A DNA stretch of 64,000 bases from assembly GCA_011503125.2 (NCBI GenBank), contig WWBZ02000001.1, positions 3,224,001-3,288,000 of the forward strand. Direction: 5' to 3'. This document shows positions 11,801 through 24,582 of this stretch, one piece after another (position 1 is the first letter of the stretch; each line of letters starts with the position of its first letter). The position numbers were made by a program, and so were the translations under genes. Source of the stretch: Botryosphaeria dothidea. Its lineage: Eukaryota > Ascomycota > Dothideomycetes > Botryosphaeriales > Botryosphaeriaceae. Under the pieces are notes generated by a model. That model had not been told where the DNA came from and did no database searches. It saw only the letters and a program-made list of their open reading frames with translations.

Positions 11801-13671
11801 ATGGGTCTCCTTTCGAGGTTCCGACGAGAGCCGAATGGGCCCTCCAACACTGAAGCTACTCACGATCACTCCGATAATGACTTAGAGTTCAACAAGCACG
11901 AAGATGGCCCTCTGCATATCTTTAATTGGAGGGTGATTTACATGGGCATCTTGGTGTCCATGGGAGGCTTTGTACGCCATCCTTACTTATGTACTGTATT
12001 GCCCTTGCTAACACTTCTTCAGATCTTTGGCTACGACACTGGTCAGATTTCTGGTTTTTTGGAGATGGACGACTTCAAGCAGAGATTTGCTGATACCACT
12101 GATCCCGAAACTGGAGATCTTGCTTTTACTAATGGGCGCTCCGGGACAATTGTCGCTTTGGTCAGCACCTCCCATCCCCTTGAACTTCATATTATCGGGC
12201 TAACCCTCCAAAGCTTTCCATTGGAACACTCATTGGAGCCTTAATTGCTGCTCCGGTTGCAGACAAGTTCGGCCGGAAGTGGTCTATTGTCTTCTGGAAC
12301 CTCATCTTCTGCGTTGGTGTCATTGTCCAGATTGTGACCGAGTATAAGTGGTACCAGATGGCTCTTGGCCGCTGGGTTGCCGGTCTTGGAGTTGGCGGTC
12401 TTTCCGTTTTGACTCCCATGTACCAGTCCGAGACTGCCCCGCGTCAGGTTCGCGGTGCGCTAGTTTCCGCTTACCAGCTCTTCATCACTCTTGGCATTTT
12501 CACCGCCTACTGCATCAACTATGGCACAGAAGATCGTCAAAGCGCTTCCTCGTGGCGCATTCCAATTGGAGTTGGATTTATTTGGCCAGCTCTGATGGCT
12601 TTTGGGATGCTGTTCCTACCGGACTCTCCTCGTTGGCAATATCGCCACGGCAAGATTGACGTTGCCCGCACCACCATCGCCAGGAGCTACGGCGTTGTGG
12701 AACACCATCCCATCGTTAATAACGAGATAAATGAAATTCAGGCAAAGCTTGATGCTGAGAGCGCTGGCGGTGGAGATCACCCGTGGTACGAAATCTTCAC
12801 CGGCCCTCGCATGGCCTACCGCACCCTTTTGGGCATCGCTCTTCAGGCACTTCAGCAGCTCACCGGCGCCAATTTCTTTTTCTACTACGGAACCACGATA
12901 TTTACGGCAACTGGGATCGAAAACAGCTATGTTACTAGTATGATCCTCGGCGCGGTCAATTTTGTGTGCACATTTCCGGGTCTTTACTTTGTTGACCGCT
13001 TTGGCCGCCGCCCCTGCCTGATGATCGGCGCCCTTTGGATGTTCGTCTGTTTTCTTGTGAGTACCCTCATCAGCTCTTGTCATCGCTTTGCATGTGCTAA
13101 TTTTTGGTGTCAGATTTTTGCCAGCATCGGCCACTTTGCCCTCGACCAGGAGACTCCTCAAAACACGCCCAAGACTGGAAGCGCCATGATTGTGTTTGCC
13201 TGTCTCTTCATTGCTGCCTTCGCCTCTACTTGGGGCCCTATGGTCTGGGCTGTTGTCGGCGAGATCTATCCCTCGCGCTATCGCGCCAAGTGCATGGGAC
13301 TAGCTACTGCGTCCAACTGGATTTGGAACTTTTGCATCTCGTTCTTTACGCCCTACATCACCGGCGCAATTGACTACCGCTATGGCTATGTCTTTGCTGC
13401 CTGCTGTTTCACGGCCTTTGTTGTTGTATACTTTTTCGTCTGTGAGAGTCAGGGACGAAGCCTCGAGGAGATCGATACCATGTACATTTACGGAGTCAAG
13501 CCATGGAACAGCGCAAAGTGGCAGCCACCGGAGGGCGAGGACTTGACCACTCTGGATAATACCTACCTCGCGCCGGGTGCCCGGGATATCAGAAAGCCAA
13601 ATGCGGAGAGGAGGGAGGATGTCGGCGACGAGGGTGCGGAGAAGCAGGAAGTCTATCATCCGCAGGTGTAA
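11801..13671 (+). CDS. MFS hexose transporter, four exons
   Basis: Exons 11801-11971, 12023-12160, 12214-13056 and 13114-13671 join in phase to about 569 residues, normal for fungal sugar porters. The junctions restore family motifs: GGF|IFGYDTGQISG near residue 55, GTIVAL|LSIGTLIGA, and FL|IFASIGH. Other sugar-porter signatures are ADKFGRK, QSETAPRQVRGALV, PDSPRW, QQLTGANFFFYYG and DRFGRRP, with 12 expected membrane helices. The C-terminal PETKG block is replaced by CESQGRSLEEID. The protein resembles high-affinity monosaccharide permeases of the Aspergillus Mst/Hxt group, proton symporters of the plasma membrane; the exact sugar cannot be told. The start has a strong context (gccATGG). The third intron (57 nt) is a multiple of three without stops, so unspliced RNA would also be translatable. 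Confidence 0.93.
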
Positions 13672-15257
13672 CTGAGTACTGCATTCGCATTGGTACGAGC
13701 GTTGTTTTGAGTATTGTAAATAAGGAACCTGCATGATAGAGACGTTGGATAATTGGTAGTAGTCCAAGAGATGCACCTGAACTTTTATCTTCTCCTCGCA
13801 TTTGCTCTGCCGATGATTGTGTCCGCTCGTCATGTTTCCGAGTTAAGCTTCATCTCTACGCAACATATTTTGTGAACCAACTACGGATGTATGAAACCGT
13901 TTACTACCGAAATCACGCATTACTTCCGACCCATAGTGCCGATCTCGTTACCCCGCCACGCCCATTTTCCACATGCACGGTGTAGTCCCGAAGCATCACC
14001 TTAAATTTAAACACTTCCCTCGACGGGTTCGGCCGGATGGTTCGGAAGATGGGGTGACCTGAAGTTTGTTCTTTTCCTCTCACCCACGTGCCAACCTGCT
14101 CCCTGGGAGAAACCAAAAAGTCTGATCCACTTTGATCCCGACACGGCCACATGTCCGCATCGACTCTCCACGTGGATTTGCAAGGTAAGGATTCGCTCTG
14201 ACTTGCATCATGCAGCAAAACGCGCATTAGAAAGCATTAGCAAGCATTTAAGTTGAACTCAATCAATTGCTATCTTGCATTGGTGCAGGAGAGTGCTGCA
14301 GCCCAACGCTAGCGTCAGTGTATTTTGAAAAAAAAAACCACTTCGCGGGCAGTGGAAGCATTCGTTCGGAAGCAAGGGTATTGCATTTCCAGTGACAAAG
14401 CTATCCGAACGAATCCTTCCACTCCCCACGGCGGTCTCTATCTGGCTTGCTCGTGAGAAGATCCCATTTGGCACCACTCGCTGTCTACAATACACATCTG
14501 TGCACCATGAATCGAATGCGAGTGAAACAGTGGCATCAAATCACCGCTCTATAAGCTCTGGAAAATACTCTTACGCATTGGGCACTGTATGGAAGTATGT
14601 CGCAAAGTCCAACTAGCCATGAAATACATTCCAAGATCCCTGATGTACTCAAGAAATGACGCACGGATTTGATACTCGCTCCCATGCACCTCAGTAGCTT
14701 TCTCAAAACCTTGGTGCACGAGCCCTGCAGTGAAACGGCCAGAAAGAGCTTTGTCCATGGTACCTGTATCATTCCGAATCGGTTCGGGGTCCTATCTGTC
14801 ATCTAATATGGAAAGCTTGATTCTGTCGGACCCTAGGTCTCTGCTCAAACCAATGACATGGGGCTCTACAAGCTTATTGCAACGCACAATCAGTCGTGGA
14901 AGTAGCTATTCCACGCAGTAACTTAGTTACCCTTTGCGCACTGGAGCATCCCACAGCCCAGTGATGCGCAGATCGGGGGTTCCGCATGCGATTTTAGCCC
15001 ACGGCATCTCAAGATCTTTAGGGATTTGTGTAACAGAGCATTGTCGCTAGGGGTTCAAAAAGGAAAGGAAGACCTACTTAAAATCAGATTCTTTATTCAA
15101 TAAAACCTCCCGGATCCACTCGAAAATCTGTACGAATTATTGCCACGACAGAGACGTCCAGTCCTTGCTGTAATGATGATCATCTGCTTATTTTGCTTCT
15201 GGGAAGCCCGTGAACAAGTAGGCCCCCCGAAATCTTACTCATCAGAGGGCAAAAGAC
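13672..15257. other. gene-free flank with one hairpin repeat
   Basis: This is the 3' flank of the hexose transporter followed by unassigned sequence. Apart from the hairpin repeat at 14345-14431 I see only short chance frames. Confidence 0.5.
14345..14431. repeat. hairpin repeat family, copy A
   Basis: Left arm reads AGTGGAAGCATTCGTTCGGA and the right arm ends TTCCACTCCCC. Both arms carry TTCGTTCGGA instead of the common TTCGTCCGGA, so base pairing is kept. The copy lies about 670 bp downstream of the hexose transporter stop codon. Confidence 0.8.
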
Positions 15258-15966
15258 TCAGCTATCAATCATGTCGTTGACACATACCCCCAGCTTCATG
15301 GTTTCGCTGCGGCTTGAGCACCTACGGACAAAGTAAACCCAACGCTTGTACTTGCCACTGATATCAATATTTAAGATAAAGAGAAGAACTTGTAGGTCCT
15401 CCTTCAGCTCGATACCAGAACGCCAACACGCAGCCAGAGAGTGAGTCCACTTGTCAACAAAGGTCCGGATGTCCACGCCACCGAAATTTACAGCATTGAT
15501 GAGCTTACAAAGAGAGAATTGCTTCTGGTTGGAGTCCTTGTTGCCGCTCCAAAAGCAAGTAAACCCGTACTGCTCCTTGGCGGTGCTCGGCAGTTGATCT
15601 GTGATGGGATCGGCTTCAAAGGACTCGCTGACGGTGCGTGCCTTGCCATCTTTGGCATATCGGTTGGTGAAGAGCTTGCGAGCGAGGTCGTAAGCGATGT
15701 TCTATCCAGTGGAATAAACCGCCCTCATCATTACCGTACTGTTTGATATCGACATCGGCAGTTTGCTGCGCAGTCCCATTGAGGTAGTCGGTAAGGATCA
15801 AGATTTTGAACAATTTATCAGTGATACGGCACCAGTAACGAAAGTCCATAGTTTCATGAAGCTCCAGAATATGGAAATAGAAGCCGGAACCATCCATTCC
15901 GAGATTGTGCTGGAGGGTTGACAGTTGTTGGGAGGAACAGGGTCTGATCGAACCAAGGGTCAACAC
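15258..15966 (-). pseudogene. decayed retrotransposon gag-like gene
   Basis: Two overlapping frames on the minus strand together read as one gag-type protein, split by at least one frameshift and an internal TAG. The upstream part (from 15966) contains GSGFYFHILELHETMDFRYW and DYLNGTAQQTADVD. The downstream part contains YDLARKLFTNRYAKDGKART, FTCFWSGNK, DIRTFVDKWTHSLAACWRSG and LQVLLFILNI. The order and spacing resemble the Gag region of Ty1/copia-like elements, with substrate-like YW motifs and helical capsid-like segments. No protease, integrase or reverse transcriptase frame and no convincing LTR pair was found nearby. The family call rests on motif style, not on a search. Confidence 0.55.
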
Positions 15967-18900
15967 CGAGAATTTGTTATATAGCTACTATATAAGAGAG
16001 ACCGGGTCACCTACCCTCCTCCTCCTCATGCCAATCTACGATGAACTTCACTCACTATACAAACAACCCACTTGTTCAATAACAGTTCCAGATAGCAGAT
16101 GATAGTAGGAAGATCTGGATTTTTACGACGGAGGACCGCTTGTTCGAAGGTAGATGGAATTTGTGAGGTAGTTCTCATGCTAAAGAGCAGACCACTACGC
16201 AATACGCTGTCGAGTTGTCGAGGAGGACGCGGAGGCAACGGGCTCATAACCTGATGAACGTGTGAAGAATGAATAGTCGTGGAAGATATTGGTTGCATAG
16301 CTAAGCTAGCCGCACGTGCTAATACTTTACTTCTGACTATTCATCAAAATTGTATAGGTGTTTATGAGCAAGAAGGTGAGCAAGCATGTAGGGAAAGGTT
16401 CAATATCAATGACCCGCTGCTAGCGACACATATGGAAATACACTCTTCGTAACTGTAAAGAGTCTGTGCGATGAATATTTACACAATTTCTGGAGATTTC
16501 GTCAAGTTTTCTCTGGATGTTGCGGTTCGGAGTGATCAGAAAGATTCTCAGAGCGGCAAAATCGAGGGGTGAAAAAATATCAAAATATCATTCGCAGTAC
16601 AATGCAGGCGCCCCCAGACCGAGCAACGTACAACATAACACAAGAACTTGCCCTTTCACACGTGGTATGCAATCCAAAGTGATGGTCAATAGGAATTCCT
16701 CGCACCCAACGTTCGCGCCTTGTCAAAAGCACACCCAAGTGGAAACAACCCTCACGGAAGATATCTCCGAAACTTTGTAATGCCGGAAAAATAAATAGCT
16801 CTTTCCTTTTCACTGAATAGACTGCAGAGAGGATTTATAATCAGCAATCCACCAATATCAGGACAAGAAAGGATCAGGCAGAGGACGCTATCTTATTAAC
16901 TATGTGATGACAACTAATGCCATGCTACAATCTTGACCGAGGGGGTTTAGTGAGTCTGGATGAGGGGAAGATATAGATGATCAAACATGTTTCCATTCTC
17001 GTTTCAAGAAAGGTCTCTATCATCAAGGCTGAAGGAAGTGTAATGATGTAGACTCACCGTCCTCACTCATGGAAACGCTCGAGAAGACAAACACAGAAGA
17101 CCAGATGAAGTTCAAGTTCAGTTCGAGAGATCTCCTGTCATCAGCGCGGGGCCCCGTTGCTTTGTCTATTGAAATTACTTCCTTGTCACCATTTATATTG
17201 GTCCTTCTCCACCGTCTTTGACTGCATATCGTTCTGATTTTCGAACGACAGACTCCGATCTTTGGCGTATAGTGACAAGTACGTATGGAAAGTCGAAGGG
17301 GTCGTCGGACCGTAGATATCATCAAGCGTTTTGCACATTCATGCTTGGACGATCAGTGGAACTGGTCAGAGACGGTCGTATTGATTTCGAATTTCTCTCT
17401 TAGTACCAGGATGGTTTGATTGAAAAGATAAGAGGTGCCAATCACTTCTGCCTTTGAGGGCGGAAATGTTCCGTCATACCCCACTAGGAAGGCTTCTACA
17501 GCAGCCTTTTCTTCAATACTCGAAAGGTCTTCCCTTGGTAATTTCTCCCTGTCTTTTTGTACATGAAAATTTCCGCGGTGATGCACTGTACGTATTTATT
17601 GGCAGTAGAATATCTTCAATGTCTTAGAACTTCATATGGAAATCGCCGCGGAGCTCGCAATCCAAGAAGGACCGCCGTAGTGACCGATGATAACTCCCCG
17701 CTGTGGAGCTTTATAGAAATCCCACACGAGTAAACGAACATCTTTCCCAAAGAAGAAGGAGCTAATTCCTTGTGTTCCGTGTCATTCGCGGTCCTTCTCC
17801 GCGTCCGAAGACACTCGAAGATTAAAGATCAACCAGAATTCCCACAGAAGCATATGAATTCCCCTCCGGATCTCCTTGGAGAACTAAAGCGCCAGATCAT
17901 CACCTTAGAGTCAGCTGGTTCTAGCGGTGATTTTTTTTTTTCCAAACGAGAGCTATAGCTAGCTATACGAGTGACCGAGTTGCTTTGCATATACGATAGC
18001 TGCGTCACAGTGAGGTCAGAGTGAGGCCCGAGCACTAAGCTTTGGATAAAGACTTAGTCGCAGGTGATTGGCCGTGCGTACGGAGTACCACCGAGAAGTC
18101 ACACGGACAAAGGCGACCCGAAGGCCTTGCATTCGACCACCGAAGAAAAGGCCACGAGTGCGAGTAATGATGCACTCACCGGTGAGTTGTCCTTGGCTCG
18201 GGTTAAGAAGCACCAGCTTTCGGAATCGAAGATATCCGAACAGCACATCCGGATGTGTGTTTTCTCGATCTTCTGACCGATTCAGGGTGACAACTAAAGG
18301 AACTTTATTGGACCGGCGACTTACTTGGAGCCAAGATAGCAACCCCGTCCAAAAGTCATGCTGGCTAACATTTCAAGTCCCGACCGCGGAGCTCGGCGCC
18401 CTCTCCGTCGCGGGGCCCCCATGATAGGAGTAGAGGACGTCCACGGATACGTCAAGATCGACGGACAAGCCTGACCTAGGCTAAAGTCGGTAGCGGACGG
18501 GCAGGAGGAGCACTGCTCCCCCACCTTCGGGTCTTCTCCGAGGGGGCGAGAGGCTGAATATCCAAGGGGGAAAACCGCGCGCCTCGAACCTTAAAATTCG
18601 ACGAGCGCCATTTTCCCAAGGTTCTGGGCAGCGGAAAAAGGATTCAGGGCAGGTCAAGACGGCAAAACTGCGGCCTTTGCTCCATGTCGGGCCGTCAATT
18701 TCCTCCCTACGAGATTCTTCCAACCTTTCATCTACAAAAACCTACTTTTTCGTGCTTGGCGGTCCTGGATTCCCAATCTCAGGCTCAAGAGTGTTGGCAG
18801 CGTGGGGTCGAGATTGCAGTTGAGCCTCTTGCAACAAGGTTTCAACGGCGACTCAATAGACGAAACTCCAGCGGCTAGACAACTCGAAGTGGTAAATGGT

Positions 18901-21848
18901 AAATAGCTGTTGTGGCCTTGAGCGTAGCAGACGGGACTTGCCTTAGCGCGGCGGCGGGAAGGAGCTGAAGGTTGGACACATTCAAGGGCAAATCAGAACC
19001 AAAATCAGACCACTCTGTGCAGCAGTAGAGTCCTTGTTTTGCACCCCGCGCGTCCGTTTGTGCGGGGTATATCCTCACTGCTTGAAGCGTGCGTTTGCTG
19101 ACGAGATGTTTGGCCAGACCAAAAGGCGCGTCCCAAAGGAGAATCGGAGTCTGAGTTGTACACAATTGCATCTTTGCCTCGTGCGGCAAGTGGCATTCCG
19201 CAACTCGGCAGTGACGAATCATGCCTCCCTGCGGCGGTGGCCCGTGTCGAGGGTCCAGCTGCGTCTCGACGCCAACAGATCTAGATCTGTAGGGATACGT
19301 GATGCCGCCTACTTCTTGTCGCTGTCTTGCGTCGCCACGAACACGAGGCCGGCGTGAGGTGCAGGTGGGAACACCTGCAGACGATCTGGACTGAGCCTGC
19401 AGGGAACCCGACACTGGACCCAGGGCCAGCTGAGTGCCGGACTGATGGATCCGGGGGCAGCAGGGAATCGGAGTGGCGTGGCCAGCAGAAACGGGTGTGT
19501 AAAAGAACGAAAGGGTCGTTGCAAAGCGAGGCCCTCGTTTGAAACCTGCCGCTTCGGGCGTGGCGCGACCCTGACGGAAAGTTGCGGCTGGGTACGTGGA
19601 GAGCTTCGTGATGCTTCATGCTCGATCCTCCACCCACTGCCATCGTCCACACCATCATTTTCCAATCCGAGCAGGGCCAGTCCGTGCCCCTTCAGCCGGC
19701 CGGCATCAGCAGAAGGGCATCGAAAGTCTGGTGCCGGGATCGTACCAACTGTTGCTGTCAATGCCGCCCTCATGCAGCGGCGTCAACCATACCTTCTCTC
19801 CCTCCTGCCGTTAACTCCAGTTTTGGCTAGAGGATTATATCGGCTTCATTGGCGCCTACAAGATGGTTTGCCGAGCCGTGAGTTCTGCCCCGTCATCACG
19901 CCACCATTTCTGTGTGCCCCTACAGTAGCCTTGTTCAGAACCAAACCTATTCTGAGCGACGCAGCGGCTTTCTACGTGGGCTGGCCATAGCTCACGCTGC
20001 GGCAGCCCATCGTCTCCCGGCGGAACCGATCGCCTGGCGCGGTTCCGGCAACTGGAACACACAGCAGGAATGGGGTAATTTCGGATCCCACGTGGCTAGG
20101 CTTTTTCGTGCGCCTAGCCTTCCTGCCGGCACTTGGAGATTGCCGCACCCACAAAATGAAGTCGCAACAGGAGCCGAGGCGACAGCAAATAGGGATTTGA
20201 GGCTGGGCACTTGGGATAACAGGTGAACGGGGCCGTGAACCTTTTCTGACACTGGGGTTGTTTTACCTCCCTTTCGTATCTACCAGCCCAGGAAAGCGGC
20301 AGTAAAGGCTAGAGTGGTGCCAAGAAGACAATTTAGCGGCACACCTTATAGTGGGACAAGCCTATGAGACGGGGCGTGTAGGAAAAGAAAATCAAAATTA
20401 TTTATCGCGGGGAGATGTCCAATTGGAGAACGAGGGTAAATATTTCCTGGGCCATGCTGATAGTCATCTACCGCACGTATGGGCCACCACTCACTAGCCT
20501 GCAGCTGCGGCATCGAAGATGAGAGCAGTTCTCGCACTCGCCTTCCGAAACATGGCTTAGTATGCTGCTCCCAAAACAGCTGCACGTGCAGCATCGCCAC
20601 CACTGCTTCTTCGCCGGCCCAGCTGCGCTTGGGTCCCCGGCTTGATGGCCCGCATTAGGGTGCTTGAAGATAGCATGGGAAGAGCGCCTGCCGAGAAGGT
20701 TACCATGCAGTACCATCATGCTGGCGATACGAGAAAGGGTTCAGCGCTAAGGGCGGAGATCGTGAGATGCAGGGTCTGAGCTGAGAACAGGAGATCGCTC
20801 GTAGTATTAATGGAGAAGTGGTTCTCAGATGAGCCGCAAGTGGACGCAGTTGGTTTCTGCTTTTGTTAAGACGTCTACGTGTTTGACACGTCGAATGAAA
20901 CAAACGGGGATTGGCAACGTCTTGGGTTATGAAACAGCGGCTCGTCTGCGCCTGCCAGCGCTACCTATATCCCGAGGGAGACAAGACAGCAATGCTGTGA
21001 AGCAATTGTCTTGGGGCGATTTTAGTGACCAGTAGGGCCGACCGGTAGGTGCTGGCAGATCTTGCGCACAACGAGCCGCTGTCTGTGGCTCTTCACGCTA
21101 GCAGTCGCCACGAACAGGAAAAAAAAAAAACGCCCAGAAAAGGAGAAGTCCCGCTGAAAGGTTGGTTGCCATACTAAACAGGCAAGTGTTCCGACCGGTC
21201 AAGCAGATTATGCTTATGGTCGCCGGAGACAATGTCGTTGATCGCCATCCAGCAAGGTGGAGGGGGATTCGCAGCATACTTTGCACACCAGGACGCCCAG
21301 TCTTGGCCGATGCAAGAATGGTACGTCTTTACGTCACACCAGCCTGAGAAGGTTCAGCGATCTGGAATACCGCAGTGCTGGTAGATGGTTCCGCAGAACA
21401 GGAGAACCGCCGGGGATCAGGCTGGTTTGCGGGAAGGATGGCCTAACACCCGCCCCGTATTTACAGGTGTTGCTTAGCGCTTCGGCAATCGATACTCGCC
21501 ATCGGCCCCATCAGGAGTCTTATGCACATCAGTAGTCAAAACCAAGAGCGACAGGGCTTGATCTGTCTGTGCTGATGCTAGAACCAACATGAATACTGTG
21601 CTGATGATATGCAAGAGGTGCGGATAAATAGTGAGGAGTGGCGCATGATGTCCGAGAACTCCGTCCAGCCAGCTTCGATGGCAATGAATATGCTCATGTT
21701 TCCCGCCTAGTCTTAGTGCAATTCTTACAATATCCATCTCGTATGCCGTACATTCGTACACTTCTCCCGTCTATTATCGGAACAATGGTTGCGCCAAAGT
21801 ACCCGTTGCAGGGACGGCGCCAGCCTTATCTTTAGGCAGATCGTTGCG
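15967..21848. other. gene-poor stretch with decayed coding-like fragments
   Basis: No intact gene is visible over 5.9 kb. At 17023-17586 on the minus strand, coding-like text occurs in neighbouring frames (for example REKLPREDLSSIEEKAAVEA and VGYDGTFPPSKAEVIG), interrupted by stops and frame changes, suggesting a dead gene of unknown type. The GC-rich part from about 18000 to 20800 has only overlapping chance frames. Confidence 0.4.
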
Positions 21849-22692
21849 TTACGCTTTGGGCCTTCGCTTGCCGATGTTCCATCCCCAGCCGCGTAGCACC
21901 TTGACGATCTTGGGCGTAACGGCAGCCGTGAGCGGCACCCGTAGGAAGATGAAAGATTTATGGATTGCGTAGGCGAGGGCAAGCTGGGTCCATATTGCTG
22001 CAGGTGCATTAGCAAGGTGAGTGAATTGGTGGTGATGATGAAACCATTGGTCACGTACTGGCTTCCTCCCCTGCGTTAACCTTCTCCGCCTCTTCCACCT
22101 CTGCCATGTCGCTTACCGCACCGTCCTGAACCTTGCCGGCCTCCGTCTGCACCGCACCTTCAGCGTGTTTCTGCTGATGTACATTCGGGAAAGCCACATG
22201 CACAAGATTCCAGAAGGCTTGGACGACGGCATGCTCCCAGCGGCCAATGCGGTCGGTGCCGAGCATCCGCACGGCGAGGAAGCAGAAGGGGAAGTCGAGC
22301 ACTGACAATCCCAGGTACACGCCCAACGCCACCCAGCCATACTCGCGCGACAGCTTCCGCATGCGCTGCGAGAACGAGGGAGCGGCGTCGGGGCTGCCTA
22401 GGTTGGGAGTCGGGTTTGGGTTGGGAGGCTTGGAGGAGTTGGCATTGAAGCGGCGGGCGGCGGGGCTCCGGAGCAGGCGGGACAGCGGCGAGACGGGTGC
22501 TGAGCGGGGGCGGAAAAGGGTCTGGGAGGTGCGGAACAGAGCGCGGGGCAGGGCGGGCGATTGTGAGGTGTGGTGTAGGCGGGTGGCCGTGGTGGTGAGC
22601 TCGCGGGCGCGGAGCAGGCGCAGGTGTGACGACATTGCGGGCAGCGGTGAGCGGAAGGAGGCGGCGGCGGACATGAAGCTCGTGGGTTTCAT
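21849..22692 (-). CDS. mitochondrial DUF1279 (FAM210/Nat2-like) protein
   Basis: Two exons (22692-22059 and 21997-21849) with a 61-nt intron give 260 residues. The first ~80 residues are rich in Arg, Ser and Ala and lack acidic residues, as in a mitochondrial targeting sequence. The DUF1279 domain begins near SREYGWVALGVYLGLSVLDF (about residue 115), contains a membrane segment, and ends in exon 2 with AYAIHKSFIFLRVPLTAAVT and RGWGWNIGKRRPKA, the usual C-terminal block. A hydrophilic Glu/Ala-rich insert (about residues 165-212) sits just before the intron. The family is mitochondrial; the yeast member was named Nat2 as a putative N-acetyltransferase, while animal FAM210 proteins act in mitochondrial translation. 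Biochemical function is therefore left open. The acceptor choice is supported by recovery of the conserved C-terminus and stop. Confidence 0.88.
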
Positions 22693-24582
22693 GTTGAGCA
22701 GAGACGGCGGCCGCGAGAGGGCACGATGTCGTGGTCGGGGCCGGTGAGGACGTCAGGACTCAGGCGTGCCTTCTGCGCGTGTTCTGCAAAGCTTCTCGAA
22801 AATGCTCTGGAAGGCGGCGCGCACGGGCGGCGCTGGCACGCGCGCGGAAGGCGGTAGGCAGCAGGGCAGCGGCGGGCCGAAAAGCGCCGTGAGCATCGGC
22901 ATTCCAGGCGGGCACGATGCCCGAGCTTGCCGATGCGGCCGAGTCAGCGCTCGGCCGCGTGCGCGGCGACGAGACGAGATCGCAAAGTTTATTTTGATGG
23001 TGAGGCATTCCTGCGCGCCGCCAGACGCTCTCAAGCCCTCCGACGCCCACTTGCCGCGTCGTCCTGCGCCGCACCCATGATTCAAAACCCGGAGATGAGC
23101 CTTCGTACCTAAACTTTATCCTCCACGCGCTCTTCTCTCCCATCTCGCCAATTTGCGCCTGGCCTGACTGCTCGCTGGCCTCCCTGTCTCGGATGCCAAA
23201 ACGCCTGGCCGTCTTGTCAAGCTTTGGCTTATGATTCCAGAGCCGCATCACCGCCATGTGCTCGCAACAACTCCGGAATAATGCGGCCCCCATGCCAATA
23301 GCAGCATGCTCGCTCGAGGCGCTGCACATCAGCGTGCCAGCGCTCACCGGCGCCCGGCTTCTCTTCCTGCTGGTGCCACCCCGGGAGGCGTGCATGGCGC
23401 CTGCATGAAACTCCCCAAGGCGCCGCTGTCAATCGCCCCGGGCCAGCGCCGCCCGGCATCCGAATGATTACTCCCAGCGTGACGTCGGCGCGCGGGCGAG
23501 TCAGCGTAAGCGAGTGCGTGAAGCTTAGTTGCGCCGCCTGGATGCTCATTCTGGAGCATTGCCGCTTTCAAGCTCAGCGGCCGCGTGGCGGGCACGCTTG
23601 CCCACGCGACGTCCATGCAGGCGGGAAGCATCATTTGCATCAGCGTTTCCTGCTTGACCGGCGGGCTGGCGTGAGCGGCGCGGTTAAGGTTTGCATGAGC
23701 GGTGATGGCGCGCAGCAAAGGGCTTCTGTCCGCGGCCAGGGCGTGCAGCAGGACCCCCGCAGGTGTTTCTGCAGTGCTCTCATCGGACCGCGCACTGGAC
23801 GTCGTCAGGCCGGCCGGCGCGTGGTCTTGCCAGTGCCAGCCTTGCCTGCCCTGCCCTGCCCTGCCATGGTGGCTGTCGGCTCTACCCGCCTGCTGGCGAC
23901 TTGGGACCACTCCCGTGGCAGGTCCCACGCCCCCGGGCTGCTGTGCGTGGTTTCGTCGCCCGGCCGGTGATGAGGTCGGCGCCCCTGCCTGGGCACGTAT
24001 TCGCATGGACTCCCAATCGCGGCGGCGCGCTGGGCGGCCGCGCTCCGCCGTCCGCGCTGGCGGTGCCCCTGAGCAGCCTCGTGCGGGCAGCGAAAGACGA
24101 TGGCATTGACGTCGTGAGGGATCTTCCCCGCCAAGGGCGCGCGGCCGTTGTGCGCTCTCGGCCGTCTGATGCGCGACATCTAACTCTGTTTGTGCCTCTC
24201 TCACTTCGCTTGCTCCTCACCCACCAGAAGCGGCGACGCGCCGGACTGACCGCGACCACGCTCGGCGGCGCTGCCCCTGCGCTGCAGCTCGAGCGCCCTG
24301 CCCTGCCCTGCCCTGGCCTTCGGCGCCGTTTGCTGCTGAACCTTCGGCCTTGTCACTCCACGTGGGTCCTGCTTTCATCTTCCATGTCCTGTGTTCTTTT
24401 ATAGCCCGCCCGTCACCCACTCTCCAATGTTTCTCACTCCAGCATTGCACATCTCCTCTGTTGAAGCGCTCTCCCATCCGTGCTACTCTATCTGCTTCGC
24501 ACCTTCCCGCCCTGTCCTAGCCGTCCCCGCTTGCAACGCGTCCCAACTCCCGGCCCGTGGTACCTATCTCCGCGCCTGCACA
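22693..24582. other. intergenic GC-rich stretch
   Basis: This 1.9-kb divergent promoter region lies between the DUF1279 gene and the small 98-residue gene. It contains two short runs of a CCCTG/CTGCC pentamer at 23844-23866 and 24295-24318. Long frames seen here on both strands overlap each other and show no domain. Confidence 0.45.

Noticed and set aside
23344..24204. 286-codon minus-strand frame
   Set aside because: It overlaps several equally long frames on the other strand; its translation is Arg/Ala/Gly-rich without motifs.
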